DNA from: Parvularcula oceani
Lineage (GTDB): Bacteria; Pseudomonadota; Alphaproteobacteria; Caulobacterales; Parvularculaceae
Direction of reading: 5' to 3'
Length of the DNA: 64,000 bases
NCBI RefSeq assembly: GCF_000733125.1
Contig: NZ_JPHU01000004.1
Span: forward strand, 124,001 to 188,000
In this document: positions 8,563-16,584 of the stretch, piece after piece
How the letters are laid out: each line of letters begins with the position of its first letter
How positions within the stretch are numbered: the first letter of the stretch is position 1
Program-made: the position numbers and the translations under genes
Notes under the pieces: model-generated
Seen by the model: only the letters and a program-made list of their open reading frames with translations
Database searches by the model: none
What the model was told of the DNA's origin: nothing

Positions 8563-8641
8563 GATGTCAATCCCGGCGGAGCTCGATGTAACCCGGAGGT
8601 GACATCGGGGCGCTGGAGCGCTATGTAACCCATGCGTTACA
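8563..8641 (+). promoter_or_regulatory. Palindromes upstream of the first membrane-protein/XRE pair
   Basis: Just before the membrane-protein gene sits a perfect inverted repeat TGTAAC-CCATGC-GTTACA (8624-8641, 6-bp arms with a 6-bp spacer). A second copy of the ATGTAACCC word at 8586-8594 overlaps another inverted pair, GATGT(8585-8589)...ACATC(8602-8606). A further GATGTCA is at 8563-8569. These are likely operators, most simply for the XRE regulator encoded downstream. The region also contains the secE promoter in the other direction. Confidence 0.5.
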
Positions 8642-8657
8642 ACAGCGAGGCCGGGCC

Positions 8658-9119
8658 ATGAAGACCATCGAGCAATATGAAAGAATGCGCCGATCCTTGA
8701 TGACGGCCTATGCGGCCACCTTCTTCGTGTGGGCCGGTGCGCTCACGGGCCTGTTCGTCTTCGTCATCGAGGACCGCGCCGTCCCCGATCCGGTCGCGCT
8801 CCTGCTGCTGATCGGCACGGTCGGAGGATTCCTCGGCTGGGCGGCATCGGGCCTCTGCCTGTTCCTCCTCGGCCGGCGGATCGGCGCCGACCCCAAGGCC
8901 CGCACGGCCCTGAACGACGAGCGCTCTCGCCAGAACACCGAGCGCGCCTTCATTGCGGGCTTCTGGGTTCTGACCGGCCTCGCGGCCGCCGCGATCGCCC
9001 TGGAGGTGGGGTTCGGCGTCGTCCTGACCGGCAAGACGCTCGGCCTCGCCATGATCTGGCTCGGCGTCACCGTGGTGCTCAGCCTTTTCGTCGTGCTGGA
9101 ATCCCGCGATGCGGCATGA
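8658..9119 (+). CDS. Four-helix membrane protein paired with an XRE regulator
   Basis: Unrecognised inner-membrane protein of 153 aa with four predicted helices (about 15-37, 47-72, 100-120 and 128-148). The cytoplasmic loop before helix 3 contains NDERSRQNTERAFIAGF. Its spacing D87-E88-x2-R91-x4-R96-x-F98-I99 is also present in the membrane protein of the second cassette at 11041-11430 (D67, E68, R71, R76, F78, I79). Its stop codon overlaps the start of the XRE gene by 11 bases, implying translational coupling. Such membrane-protein/small-XRE pairs occur in many bacteria with unknown function; a sensory or regulator-sequestering role is possible but unproven. Confidence 0.75.
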   Translation: MKTIEQYERMRRSLMTAYAATFFVWAGALTGLFVFVIEDRAVPDPVALLLLIGTVGGFLGWAASGLCLFLLGRRIGADPKARTALNDERSRQNTERAFIAGFWVLTGLAAAAIALEVGFGVVLTGKTLGLAMIWLGVTVVLSLFVVLESRDAA

Positions 9120-9330
9120 GGGAACGGGGCTCGCCAACCGCCTCAAGGAGCTGCGCGCCGAGCGGGGGCTGACGCAGGAAGCGCTGGCGGAGGCCGTGGA
9201 GGTGACCCGGAAGACCATCAACACGGTCGAACGGGGCCGCTTCGTCCCCTCGACCGTGCTCGCGCTCAAGCTCGCCGCCGTTCTGGGCGTGCGGGTCGAG
9301 GAGGTCTTCTTTCTCGAAAAGAGCGCTTAG
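9109..9330 (+). CDS. Small XRE-family transcriptional regulator (YozG-like)
   Basis: A 73-aa protein consisting of little more than one helix-turn-helix of the Cro/CI type: LANRLKELRAERGLTQEALA then VTRKTINTVERGRFVPST. The order and short length resemble YozG-type regulators. It shares about 40% of positions with the regulator at 10844-11044 (common core RL-ELR...GL-Q-AL-E-V-V-R--IN--E...VPS..LA...AAV). It overlaps the preceding membrane-protein gene and probably represses the shared promoter through the palindromes at 8585-8641. That link is inference. Confidence 0.85.
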   Translation: MRHEGTGLANRLKELRAERGLTQEALAEAVEVTRKTINTVERGRFVPSTVLALKLAAVLGVRVEEVFFLEKSA

Positions 9331-9373
9331 CGTTTGCGCAGCGCCCAAGCTTCGCCTACACACCCGCACGCCT

Positions 9374-9449
9374 AGGGGTATAGCTCAGTTGGTAGAGCAT
9401 CGGTCTCCAAAACCGAGGGTCGGGGGTTCGAGTCCCTCTGCCCCTGCCA
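9374..9449 (+). tRNA. tRNA-Trp (anticodon CCA)
   Basis: A 76-nt cloverleaf with acceptor stem AGGGGTA / TGCCCCT, discriminator G and encoded CCA. The D arm is GCTC..GAGC with TTGGTAGA, the anticodon loop reads CT-CCA-AA between CGGT and ACCG-type stems, and the T arm is GGGGGTTCGAGTCCCTC. In many proteobacteria tRNA-Trp sits next to secE-nusG; here it is near them but on the opposite strand with the XRE pair in between. Confidence 0.95.
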
Positions 9450-9646
9450 GGCCTAAGATCATGATGTTGCAGGCGAAAATCATCCCTGCCAGAGGGTGAC
9501 CCGCCGCCTCTCGCGGCGCTGCCCCCCTGATCGACCTCCACGCCCTCTGCCGATGCCAGAAGCCGAAGCGGCACGGTCTTGCCGCGACGGGTGTACTGCC
9601 CCGGGCGCCGATCTCTATATGCTGCCTCAAAGCCAGGAGCCCGCGC

Positions 9647-10840
9647 ATGTCCGAAGCCTTCTACGCCCGCGTATCCGACACCCTCGACGAGATCCGCGAC
9701 GAGGGTCTGTTCAAGACCGAGCGCCTGATCGAAGGCTCGCAGGGGCCGGAGATCACGGTCAATGGGCGGCGCGTCCTGAATTTCTGCGCCAACAACTATC
9801 TCGGCCTCGCCGATCACCCTGCCCTCGCCGAGGCCGCCAAGGAGACGATGGACAGCCACGGCTTCGGCATGGCCTCGGTCCGATTCATCTGCGGGACGCA
9901 GGACATTCACAGGGCGCTGGAGCGCGAGATCGCGGAGTGGCTCGGCTTTGACGATTCGATCAGCTTCGCGGCCTGTTTCGATGCCAATGGCGGCGTGTTC
10001 GAGCCGCTTCTGACCGCCGAGGACGCGATCATCTCGGACAGCCTCAACCACGCCTCGATCATCGACGGGGTGCGGCTCTGCAAGGCGAAGCGCTACCGCT
10101 ACGCCAACAACGACATGAACGATCTGGAGGCGCAGCTGAAGCAGGCCGATGCCGACGGCGCGCGCACCAAGCTGGTCGTCACGGACGGCGTCTTCTCGAT
10201 GGACGGCATCGTCTGCGATCTCGGCAGGCTCTGCGAGGTGGCCAAGCGCCACAACGCGCTCGTCATGATCGACGACTGCCATTCGACGGGCTTCATGGGC
10301 GAGCATGGCCGCGGCACGCATGAACATGCAGGGGTCATGGGGCAGGTCGACATCCTGACCGGCACGCTCGGCAAGGCACTCGGCGGCGGCATGGGCGGCT
10401 TCATCTGCGCGCGCCAGGAAGTGGTGGACCTGCTGCGCCAGCGCGCGCGGCCCTATCTTTTCTCGAACGCCCTCACCCCGGCGCTTGTCGGCGCATCGCG
10501 CCGTGCGATCGCGCTCGTGCGCGAAGGCGACGATCTGCGCCGCCAGCTCTTCCGCAATGCGGAGCGTTTCCGGGCACAGATGACCGAGGCGGGCTTCGAG
10601 CTCATCCCCGGCGAGCACCCGATCATCCCGGTCATGCTGCACGACGCCAAGCTCGCCCAGAAGATGGCGGCGCGGCTGATGGAAGAAGGCGTCTATGTCA
10701 CAGGCTTCTTCTACCCCGTGGTTCCCAAGGGCAAGGCGCGCATCCGCACCCAGATGTGCGCCGCCCATAGCGACGACCAGGTCGACGCCTGCATCGCGGC
10801 CTTCATCAAGGTCGGCCGCGAGCTGGACGTCATCGACTGA
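9647..10840 (+). CDS. kbl: Glycine C-acetyltransferase (2-amino-3-ketobutyrate CoA ligase)
   Basis: PLP-dependent enzyme of the alpha-oxoamine synthase family. It splits 2-amino-3-ketobutyrate with CoA into glycine and acetyl-CoA, the second step of threonine degradation. The 397-aa length is standard. Visible are LNFCANNYLGLADHP near the N-terminus, the His that stacks on PLP (DSLNHASIIDG), DDCHSTGFMGEHGRGT, and the Schiff-base Lys in GTLGKALGGGMGG. A clear AGGAG ribosome binding site precedes the ATG. Its partner tdh is in the same orientation but 716 bp away, separated by an opposite-strand regulator/membrane-protein cassette, so the usual kbl-tdh operon is broken. Confidence 0.96.
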   Translation: MSEAFYARVSDTLDEIRDEGLFKTERLIEGSQGPEITVNGRRVLNFCANNYLGLADHPALAEAAKETMDSHGFGMASVRFICGTQDIHRALEREIAEWLGFDDSISFAACFDANGGVFEPLLTAEDAIISDSLNHASIIDGVRLCKAKRYRYANNDMNDLEAQLKQADADGARTKLVVTDGVFSMDGIVCDLGRLCEVAKRHNALVMIDDCHSTGFMGEHGRGTHEHAGVMGQVDILTGTLGKALGGGMGGFICARQEVVDLLRQRARPYLFSNALTPALVGASRRAIALVREGDDLRRQLFRNAERFRAQMTEAGFELIPGEHPIIPVMLHDAKLAQKMAARLMEEGVYVTGFFYPVVPKGKARIRTQMCAAHSDDQVDACIAAFIKVGRELDVID

Positions 10841-10843
10841 GGC

Positions 10844-11044
10844 TCAACCGCGGTGCGGGTTCGGCCAGATCTCCTCGGTCGGCGTGCTGAACACCGCGGC
10901 GATGCGGAATGCGAGGTCGAGCGAGGGTACGTGCTTGGCGTTCTCGATGGCGTTGATCGCCTGGCGCGACACGCCGACCCGCTCGCCCAGCGCCTTCTGC
11001 GACAGCCCCGCCGCCTCGCGCAGCTCGCGGAGACGCCCCTTCAA
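10844..11044 (-). CDS. Small XRE-family regulator with TTG start
   Basis: Second small Cro/CI-type helix-turn-helix protein, about 66 aa: KGRLRELREAAGLSQKALGE followed by VSRQAINAIENAKHVPSLDLA. I place the start at a TTG (11044) whose bases overlap the TGA stop of the upstream membrane-protein gene as TTGA, the same coupling geometry as the common ATGA overlap. With this start the protein aligns end to end with the regulator at 9109-9330. A longer in-frame reading would start inside the membrane-protein gene and add an unrelated N-terminus. Its stop lies 3 bp from the kbl stop codon. Confidence 0.82.
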   Translation of the reverse strand: MKGRLRELREAAGLSQKALGERVGVSRQAINAIENAKHVPSLDLAFRIAAVFSTPTEEIWPNPHRG

Positions 11045-11430
11045 CGTGCACCCCGCAGAACGAAGGGCGATGCGAGGCCGTAGAGCGCCCAGAACAGCGG
11101 ATAGATCAGCCAGCCCTGAAGATGCGGCGCGTCCGCATAGCTCTCGATGAAGCCCCACCCCGTCCACAGCGCTAGGGCGAGGCCCGCGGCGATGATGAAA
11201 ATCCTGGCATAGAGCGCGCGCAGATACTCGTCCGCACAGCGCATCAGGTCGAGTATCGCCCAGATATGCCCGATCACCGGCGCCGCGACTGCGAGCGCGA
11301 GAACGTAGCTTCCCGGCGCCTGCAGATCGTCGAAGGCTCCGGTGATCGCGGCTGCGTTGATCGCGACATAGGCACCGAAGAAAACAGCGCCCCGGATGAG
11401 ATAGGTACGAATGACGGTTTGTCCGGCCAT
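11041..11430 (-). CDS. Four-helix membrane protein of the second XRE cassette
   Basis: Small membrane protein (129 aa) with four predicted helices (about 11-31, 42-61, 77-95 and 106-125) and no recognised domain. The loop before helix 3 carries CADEYLRALYARIFIIA, with the same D-E-x2-R-x4-R-x-F-I spacing as the membrane protein at 8658-9119, although the rest is clearly diverged. I start at the ATG at 11430 because an AGGAGG lies six bases upstream; the frame extends further, through the operator region. It is translationally coupled to the XRE gene. It probably belongs to the same family as the first cassette. Confidence 0.75.
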   Translation of the reverse strand: MAGQTVIRTYLIRGAVFFGAYVAINAAAITGAFDDLQAPGSYVLALAVAAPVIGHIWAILDLMRCADEYLRALYARIFIIAAGLALALWTGWGFIESYADAPHLQGWLIYPLFWALYGLASPFVLRGAR

Positions 11431-11440
11431 AAAGTCCTCC

Positions 11441-11493
11441 TGTCGTATGTCAGGTATACATGACATAATCTCATGTCAAGGAAGCCTGACAAC
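11441..11493 (-). promoter_or_regulatory. Operator array of ATGTCA/TGACAT half-sites
   Basis: Five copies or near copies of one half-site are packed in about 50 bp upstream of the second cassette: TGTCG (11441-11445), ATGTCA (11447-11452), TGACAT (11461-11466), ATGTCA (11473-11478) and TGACAA (11487-11492). The central pair forms a perfect palindrome TGACAT-AATCTC-ATGTCA with 6-bp arms and a 6-bp spacer, the same geometry as the palindrome at 8624-8641. The array lies between the divergent cassette and tdh and could control both. Binding by the XRE protein is inferred. Confidence 0.6.
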
Positions 11494-11556
11494 GGCTCCG
11501 CATTGGCGCGGCTTGCCCTCGCTGCTATCTCCGGGACACGAAGCAGGAGCGATTGC

Positions 11557-12585
11557 ATGCGCGCGTTGGTGAAAGCGAAGGCCGAGCAGGGCATCTGGCT
11601 CGAAGACGTCCCCAAGCCCGAGATCGGCCCGAACGACGTCCTCATCCGTGTGAAACGGACCGCGATCTGCGGCACGGACGTGCATATCTATGAATGGGAC
11701 GACTGGGCGGCGAGCACGATTCCCGTGCCGATGACGGTCGGCCACGAATTCATGGGCGAGATCGTCGAGATGGGCTCGGAGGTGCGGGGCCTTCACGAAG
11801 GCGACCGCGTGTCGGCCGAAGGCCATGTGACCTGCGGGCATTGCCGCCGCTGCCGGGCTGGGGCGCGGCACCTCTGCCGCAACACGGTCGGCATCGGCGT
11901 GAACCGGCCGGGCGCCTTCGCCGAATATGTCTCGGTGCCGGCGATGAACGTCTACAAGCTGCCCGATGCGGTCACCGACGATATGGGCGCGATCCTCGAT
12001 CCCTTCGGCAATGCGGTTCACACCGCCCTCACCTTCGATCTCGTCGGCGAAGACGTGCTGATCACGGGCGCGGGGCCTATCGGCGCCATGGCCGCGGCGG
12101 TGGCCCGTCACGCGGGTGCCCGGAATATCGTCATCACGGACCTCAACGATTTCCGCCTCGACCTGGCGAAGCGGATGGGCGCGACGCGCACGGTCAACGT
12201 GAAGAACGAAACGCTCGACGACGTCATGGCCGAACTCGGCATGAGCGAAGGCTTCGATGTCGGTCTCGAAATGTCGGGCGTTCCGGCGGGCTTCTCGGAC
12301 ATGCTCCGCACCATGAACCATGGCGGCAAGGTCGCCCTTCTCGGCATCATGCCCGACGGCGCGGGCATCGACTGGTCCAAGGTCATCTTCAAGGGCCTCG
12401 AAGTGCACGGCATCTATGGCCGGCGCATGTTCGAGACCTGGTACAAGATGGGCGCGCTGCTCGAATCAGGACTCGACCTGTCCCCGATCATCACGCACCG
12501 GATGCCCGCCTCGGAGTTCCAAGAAGGCTTCGACGTCATGCGGACCGGGCAATCGGGCAAGGTTGTCCTCGACTGGGCCGCTTGA
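11557..12585 (+). CDS. tdh: L-threonine 3-dehydrogenase
   Basis: Zinc-dependent medium-chain dehydrogenase that oxidises L-threonine to 2-amino-3-ketobutyrate with NAD+, feeding Kbl. At 342 aa it has the expected length. Catalytic zinc ligands are seen in [17 protein letters not shown] and GHEFMGE, and the structural zinc Cys cluster in [16 protein letters not shown]. The NAD-binding fold has [12 protein letters not shown]. The ATG at 11557 has an AGGAG ribosome binding site and gives the family N-terminus MRALVKAK; the longer frame to 11473 would run into the operator array. Its promoter therefore probably overlaps or abuts that array. Confidence 0.96.
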   Translation: MRALVKAKAEQGIWLEDVPKPEIGPNDVLIRVKRTAICGTDVHIYEWDDWAASTIPVPMTVGHEFMGEIVEMGSEVRGLHEGDRVSAEGHVTCGHCRRCRAGARHLCRNTVGIGVNRPGAFAEYVSVPAMNVYKLPDAVTDDMGAILDPFGNAVHTALTFDLVGEDVLITGAGPIGAMAAAVARHAGARNIVITDLNDFRLDLAKRMGATRTVNVKNETLDDVMAELGMSEGFDVGLEMSGVPAGFSDMLRTMNHGGKVALLGIMPDGAGIDWSKVIFKGLEVHGIYGRRMFETWYKMGALLESGLDLSPIITHRMPASEFQEGFDVMRTGQSGKVVLDWAA

Positions 12586-12626
12586 CCGGCCGGTCGCTCT
12601 TGCGCCGCACCATTTTCGGTCCATCT

Positions 12627-12660
12627 GGTCCTGACGCTCCGCCGGAGGAGCGCCAGGACC
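12627..12660 (+). other. Hairpin between tdh and the Old Yellow Enzyme gene
   Basis: Long inverted repeat GGTCCTG-a-CGCTCC / GGAGCG-c-CAGGACC with a six-base loop, one A-C mismatch and no T-tract. It ends four bases before the ribosome binding site TAGGAGGA of the next gene, so it may act as an mRNA stability or attenuation element between tdh and the next gene. Confidence 0.45.
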
Positions 12661-12674
12661 CATAGGAGGATGCG

Positions 12675-13775
12675 TTGCAAGCGACCGATCCCGATCTGAA
12701 CCCCTTGTTCGAGCCCCTGCAGCTGGGCGCCCTCACCCTGCCGAACCGCGTCCTGATGGCGCCGCTGACCCGGAACCGGGCGCGGCCCGACGGCACGCCC
12801 GGAGAGCTCGCGGAGACCTATTACCGCCAGCGTGCGGGCGCGGGCCTCATCGTCTCCGAAGCCACGCAGATCTCGCCCATGGGCAAGGGCTACAAGGATA
12901 CGCCCGGCATTCACGACGACGCCCATATCGAGGGCTGGAAGACGATCACGGACGCCGTGCACGAGGCAGGCGGACGGATCGCCATGCAGCTCTGGCATGT
13001 CGGCCGGATCAGCCATACCAGCCTGCTGCCGGACGGCGCGCAGCCCGTCTCCTCCACCGCGAAGCGCGCGAAGACACAGACCTTCACGGAAGAGGGCTTC
13101 CAGGACGTCTCCGAGCCGCGCGCTCTTGGCACGGACGAAATCTCCGGCATCGTGGAAGACTATGTGCGGGCGGCGGCGAACGCGATCCGCGCCGGCTTCG
13201 ATATGGTCGAGGTGCACGGGGCGAACGGATATCTCATCGATCAGTTCCTGCAGGACGGGGTCAACGACCGCACCGACGCCTATGGCGGAGATGCGGAAGG
13301 GCGCACGCGCTTCCTCGTCGAAGTCGTGAAGGCCGTGGCCGAAGAGGTCGGCGCGGACCGCACCGGCCTGCGCCTGTCCCCGACGGGGCATTTCAACGAC
13401 ATGAACGACAGCGACCCGGAGACCACGTTCGGCCTCGCCTATGATCGTTTGTCGCCGCTGGGGCTCGCCTATCTGCACGTCGTGGAACTCTTCCCGGGCC
13501 TCGACGTGCCGGCAGAGGAGCAAGCCATCCTCGCCCGGCTGCGCGAGCGTTGGACCGGCCGCTATATCGCGAATGGAGACTTCTCCGCCGGGCAGGCCGC
13601 CGAATGGATCGGCGAAGGCCGGGCCGACGCCGTGGCGTTCGGACGAGCCTATATCGCCAATCCCGATCTCGCGGAGCGCTTTGCCCGCGGCGCCTCCCTC
13701 AACGAGCCGGATCAGTCGACCTTCTATGGCGGCGGCGCTGAAGGGTACACGGACTACCCGTCTCTCGAAGACTGA
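12675..13775 (+). CDS. Old Yellow Enzyme family NADH:flavin oxidoreductase
   Basis: FMN-dependent ene-reductase of 366 aa with a TIM-barrel fold, reducing activated C=C bonds or nitro compounds such as N-ethylmaleimide. Seen in order: FEPLQLGALTLPNRVLMAPL, then MQLWHVGRISH, then the substrate-binding HGANGYLIDQFL (a His-x2-Asn pair) with NDRTDAYGG, and a C-terminal phosphate-binding segment with DAVAFGRAYIANPDL. The start is a TTG at 12675 placed close behind TAGGAGGA; the ATG inside that sequence is out of frame. It may be transcribed with tdh, perhaps modulated by the intervening hairpin. The natural substrate is unknown. Confidence 0.92.
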   Translation: MQATDPDLNPLFEPLQLGALTLPNRVLMAPLTRNRARPDGTPGELAETYYRQRAGAGLIVSEATQISPMGKGYKDTPGIHDDAHIEGWKTITDAVHEAGGRIAMQLWHVGRISHTSLLPDGAQPVSSTAKRAKTQTFTEEGFQDVSEPRALGTDEISGIVEDYVRAAANAIRAGFDMVEVHGANGYLIDQFLQDGVNDRTDAYGGDAEGRTRFLVEVVKAVAEEVGADRTGLRLSPTGHFNDMNDSDPETTFGLAYDRLSPLGLAYLHVVELFPGLDVPAEEQAILARLRERWTGRYIANGDFSAGQAAEWIGEGRADAVAFGRAYIANPDLAERFARGASLNEPDQSTFYGGGAEGYTDYPSLED

Positions 13776-13799
13776 GCCGAAGGACGGCCCGCGCCGGGA

Positions 13800-15149
13800 T
13801 CAATGGGCGGTGTTTCCGTCGCCCGGCGCGGGCTCTTCGGCCATGCTCGCATCGGGGGCCGTGTCGGCGTCCGGACGCATCGGCTTCGCGAAGACCCGGA
13901 CGGGGCTCGGCTGGATGCGCTTCGCCTCCTCCGGCGCGGCCTGCCCGCCAAGGCTGCGACCGTAGAGCTCGGACAGCGGAGAGGCGCTGACCCCGTGCAG
14001 GACGATGCTGACCGCGGCGGTCAGCGAGGCGACGACGGCCACCGTGCCTTCGGGATCCCGGGCGAAATCCTCCACCACGATCACGACATAGAGGATGGTG
14101 GCGAGGCCGCGCGGGCCGAACCAGCCGATGAAGAGGCCGGTGGCCGGCTTCACCCCCGCCCCGAGCAGCGCGAGGGCGACCGGCACCATCCGGACCAATG
14201 TCAGGCTGAAAAGCGCATAGACGAGATGCACGGGCTCCGCCCTCGCCAGCGCGTCCGGCAACAGAGTCGCGCCGAAGACCAGGAAGGCGATCAGGATCAG
14301 GACCTGTCCTTCGCTCTCGGTGAATTCCGACACGAAATCGCCGGGCTTGGCCGAGCTGTGCCCGAAGGCGAGCCCTGCGACGAAGGCTGCGATGAAGCCG
14401 TTTCCGCCGACCATCTCCGCCCCGGTATAGGCGAGCGCGGCGATCGCGAGCGCCGTGATCGCGCTGTAGGTGTCGGTGACCCATTCCCGCTCGCGCGCCA
14501 TCTGCGCCGCCTTGCCGCCCGCAAATCCGATGACGCCGCCCGCCAGCGGCCCGAGCAGCAACTGGCTCGCAACGAAACCGGTCCAGCCAAGCCCGTCCCG
14601 ATGCGTCACCTCGGCGGCCTCGGGCGCGGTCAGGGCGGCGAAGAAGAGGACCGCCGGAAGGGCGATCCCGTCATTGAGGCCGCTCTCGACGTTCAGGGTC
14701 TGCCGCACGCGTTCTGGCACTGAAGGGTCCGACACCGTCGCTTGGCCGAGAGCGGCATCGGTGGGCGCGAGGATCGAGGCGAGGAGAGCCGCGCCCGCCA
14801 CGCCCAGGGCCGGCAGCAGGACGAGGCCCGCACCGGTCCCGAAGAGAATGGTCAGCGGCAGGCCGATCAGGAGAAGCCGGATCGGCAGCCCGCCTTCGCG
14901 CCGGAGAGAGCCGATCTTGATCCGCGAGGCATCGGCGAAGAGCACGAGGACCAGCGTCACCTCTGCGAGGGTCCTGACGAGCGAGGAGCCGAGCGGCGGA
15001 AACACATCGGCGCCGCCCCTGCCGAGGATCAGACCCGCCACGGTCATGACGAGCGGCGCGGTGATCGCATGCCGCTCGAGCGGTCTCGAGGCGAAACAAT
15101 AGGCCGCGACGACGAGGGCGGCTGCGACGATGGGAAGAGCCTGCTCCAT
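13800..15149 (-). CDS. CPA1-type cation:proton antiporter
   Basis: Integral membrane Na+ or K+/H+ antiporter of the monovalent CPA1 family (449 aa, about 12 helices). Conserved features are LAPTDAALGQAT and NVESGLNDGIALPAVLFF, whose Asp residues are the likely transport centre, and GWFGPRGLATILY near the C-terminus. The last 55 residues form a Pro/Ala-rich cytoplasmic tail. It lies five bases behind the J-domain gene, as the last gene of the SPOR-mipZ-J-domain series. Ion specificity cannot be read from sequence; a saline habitat would fit a Na+ exporter. Confidence 0.9.
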   Translation of the reverse strand: MEQALPIVAAALVVAAYCFASRPLERHAITAPLVMTVAGLILGRGGADVFPPLGSSLVRTLAEVTLVLVLFADASRIKIGSLRREGGLPIRLLLIGLPLTILFGTGAGLVLLPALGVAGAALLASILAPTDAALGQATVSDPSVPERVRQTLNVESGLNDGIALPAVLFFAALTAPEAAEVTHRDGLGWTGFVASQLLLGPLAGGVIGFAGGKAAQMAREREWVTDTYSAITALAIAALAYTGAEMVGGNGFIAAFVAGLAFGHSSAKPGDFVSEFTESEGQVLILIAFLVFGATLLPDALARAEPVHLVYALFSLTLVRMVPVALALLGAGVKPATGLFIGWFGPRGLATILYVVIVVEDFARDPEGTVAVVASLTAAVSIVLHGVSASPLSELYGRSLGGQAAPEEAKRIQPSPVRVFAKPMRPDADTAPDASMAEEPAPGDGNTAH

Positions 15150-15154
15150 GCCGC

Positions 15155-15634
15155 TCAGCCATCCTCGGCGTGTCGCAGAAGAACGTCCCGGGCCTCGTTC
15201 ACCCGGCTCGCCAGCGCGTCGGAGCCTCCCGCGTCGGGGTGGGCCCTCGCGATCATCCGCCGATGGGCGCGGGTGATGTCCTCAGCGCCGGGCCTTCCGT
15301 TCAGGCCGAGCGTGGCGAGCGCCTCGCGGCGGCTCATCCCGGTTTCGGCGGCCCTGCGCCCCGGCGGCGGCTTCGCCCGATCCGAGGCATGAGGAGGCGG
15401 CGCCCCACCCGCCGAACGGCCAAGGCCGGACAGGACGAAGACGGCTCCCGCCGCCAGGGTGAGGATCGCCAGGGGCACAAGGCGGAGGCTCAGGAGAAGC
15501 AGCGCGGCGGCGCCGAAGCCCGCTGCCTGGAGATAGACGCTGCGCCGCCCGGGCTTCGCGCCCGTCCTGCCCGATCGCCGGGGCAGGACGAGGAAAGCGC
15601 AGAGGAGCAATGCGAGGAGAAGGAAGCCGGCCAT
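15155..15634 (-). CDS. Membrane-anchored J-domain protein (TIM14-like)
   Basis: Small DnaJ-related protein (159 aa) with two N-terminal hydrophobic segments (about 2-17 and 35-70) and a C-terminal J-domain (about 99-158). The domain carries the essential HPD tripeptide at residues 132-134 in RAHPDAGGSD. The order membrane anchor then J-domain resembles mitochondrial TIM14/Pam18 and bacterial homologues, which stimulate an Hsp70. It lies 11 bp after mipZ and 5 bp before the antiporter gene, so it is very likely co-transcribed with both. Confidence 0.88.
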   Translation of the reverse strand: MAGFLLLALLLCAFLVLPRRSGRTGAKPGRRSVYLQAAGFGAAALLLLSLRLVPLAILTLAAGAVFVLSGLGRSAGGAPPPHASDRAKPPPGRRAAETGMSRREALATLGLNGRPGAEDITRAHRRMIARAHPDAGGSDALASRVNEARDVLLRHAEDG

Positions 15635-15645
15635 GCCGGCTTCCC

Positions 15646-16560
15646 TTACGCCGCTTCGAGAGCGTCCGCTTCGCTTTCTTCAGTCTCCGGGGCGGCCGCA
15701 TGCGAAGGCTCGTCGGGGGCCAGGTCCTTCGAGACCTGCTCGCGCAGCTGCGGCAGGCGGAGCGCGGCGAGCAGGCTGCGCACTTCCTGGCGGGCGGCGA
15801 GGTGGGACATGGAGCCGAGCTTGCGCGGGCTGCCCTTGCCGCCCAGATCGAGCAGCGTCATGCCGGCGGTGAAGAGCTCGCGATAGATCACGCGCTCGCC
15901 GAAGCCGCGGGCCTGGCGGAACTGGACGCGCTTGGCGAGTTCGTCGAGCTTGGTGCCGACGGCCTTCTTGTTCTTGGCGTTCGTGGCCGAGAGGCGGTTG
16001 CGCGCCACGACCCAGTCGATACCGCCCATCACGCCGGAGCGCGCCCGCGCCTGGCGTGCCGTCCAAACCAGCTCGGCATAGAGGCTCGGCCCCGCGATCT
16101 CGCCGGTCGCGGGATCGATCCGGGCCAACAGGTCATAGTCGACGAAGCTGTCATTCATCGGCGTCAGGATCGTGTCGGCATGCATGTGCGCGAGGCGCGA
16201 CAGGTGGGTGTCGGCGCCGGGGCTGTCGATGACGACGAAGTCGCAGCCCTCATAAGCCATGAGGGTCTGGCCGAAGGCGTCGGCCTCCTGCTGCTTGGCC
16301 AGCGAACGGCTGTCATGGTTCGAGCCCTGCACCGGCAGGAAGCGCGGCATGGGCAGCTCTTCGGGCGTCAGCTCCTTGGCCACGCCCCATTTGGCGCGGT
16401 TCTCGAGATAGCGGCTGAAGCTCTTCTGGCGCAGGTCGAGGTCGAGCGCGCCGACATTATAGCCGGAGCGCAGAAGCGCGATGACGAGGTGCATGGCGAC
16501 GGTGGTCTTGCCGGAGCCGCCCTTCTCGTTTCCGACGACGATGACATGTGTATCGGTCAT
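15646..16560 (-). CDS. mipZ: Division-plane positioning ATPase MipZ
   Basis: ParA/MinD-type ATPase that forms a bipolar gradient via ParB and inhibits FtsZ, placing the division site at midcell in alphaproteobacteria lacking MinCDE. The deviant Walker A box NEKGGSGKTT (11-20) is followed by LDLDLRQKSFSRYLENR. The later segments DSPGADTHLSRLAH, LTPMNDSFVDYDLL, DWVVARNRLS and GERVIYRELFTAGMTLLDL are diagnostic of MipZ. The length is 304 aa, with an acidic non-conserved tail after about residue 280. It begins 24 bp after the SPOR gene and probably shares its promoter region at 17503-17562. Confidence 0.96.
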   Translation of the reverse strand: MTDTHVIVVGNEKGGSGKTTVAMHLVIALLRSGYNVGALDLDLRQKSFSRYLENRAKWGVAKELTPEELPMPRFLPVQGSNHDSRSLAKQQEADAFGQTLMAYEGCDFVVIDSPGADTHLSRLAHMHADTILTPMNDSFVDYDLLARIDPATGEIAGPSLYAELVWTARQARARSGVMGGIDWVVARNRLSATNAKNKKAVGTKLDELAKRVQFRQARGFGERVIYRELFTAGMTLLDLGGKGSPRKLGSMSHLAARQEVRSLLAALRLPQLREQVSKDLAPDEPSHAAAPETEESEADALEAA

Positions 16561-16584
16561 AGGTTCTCGTCCTGATTGGAGGGA

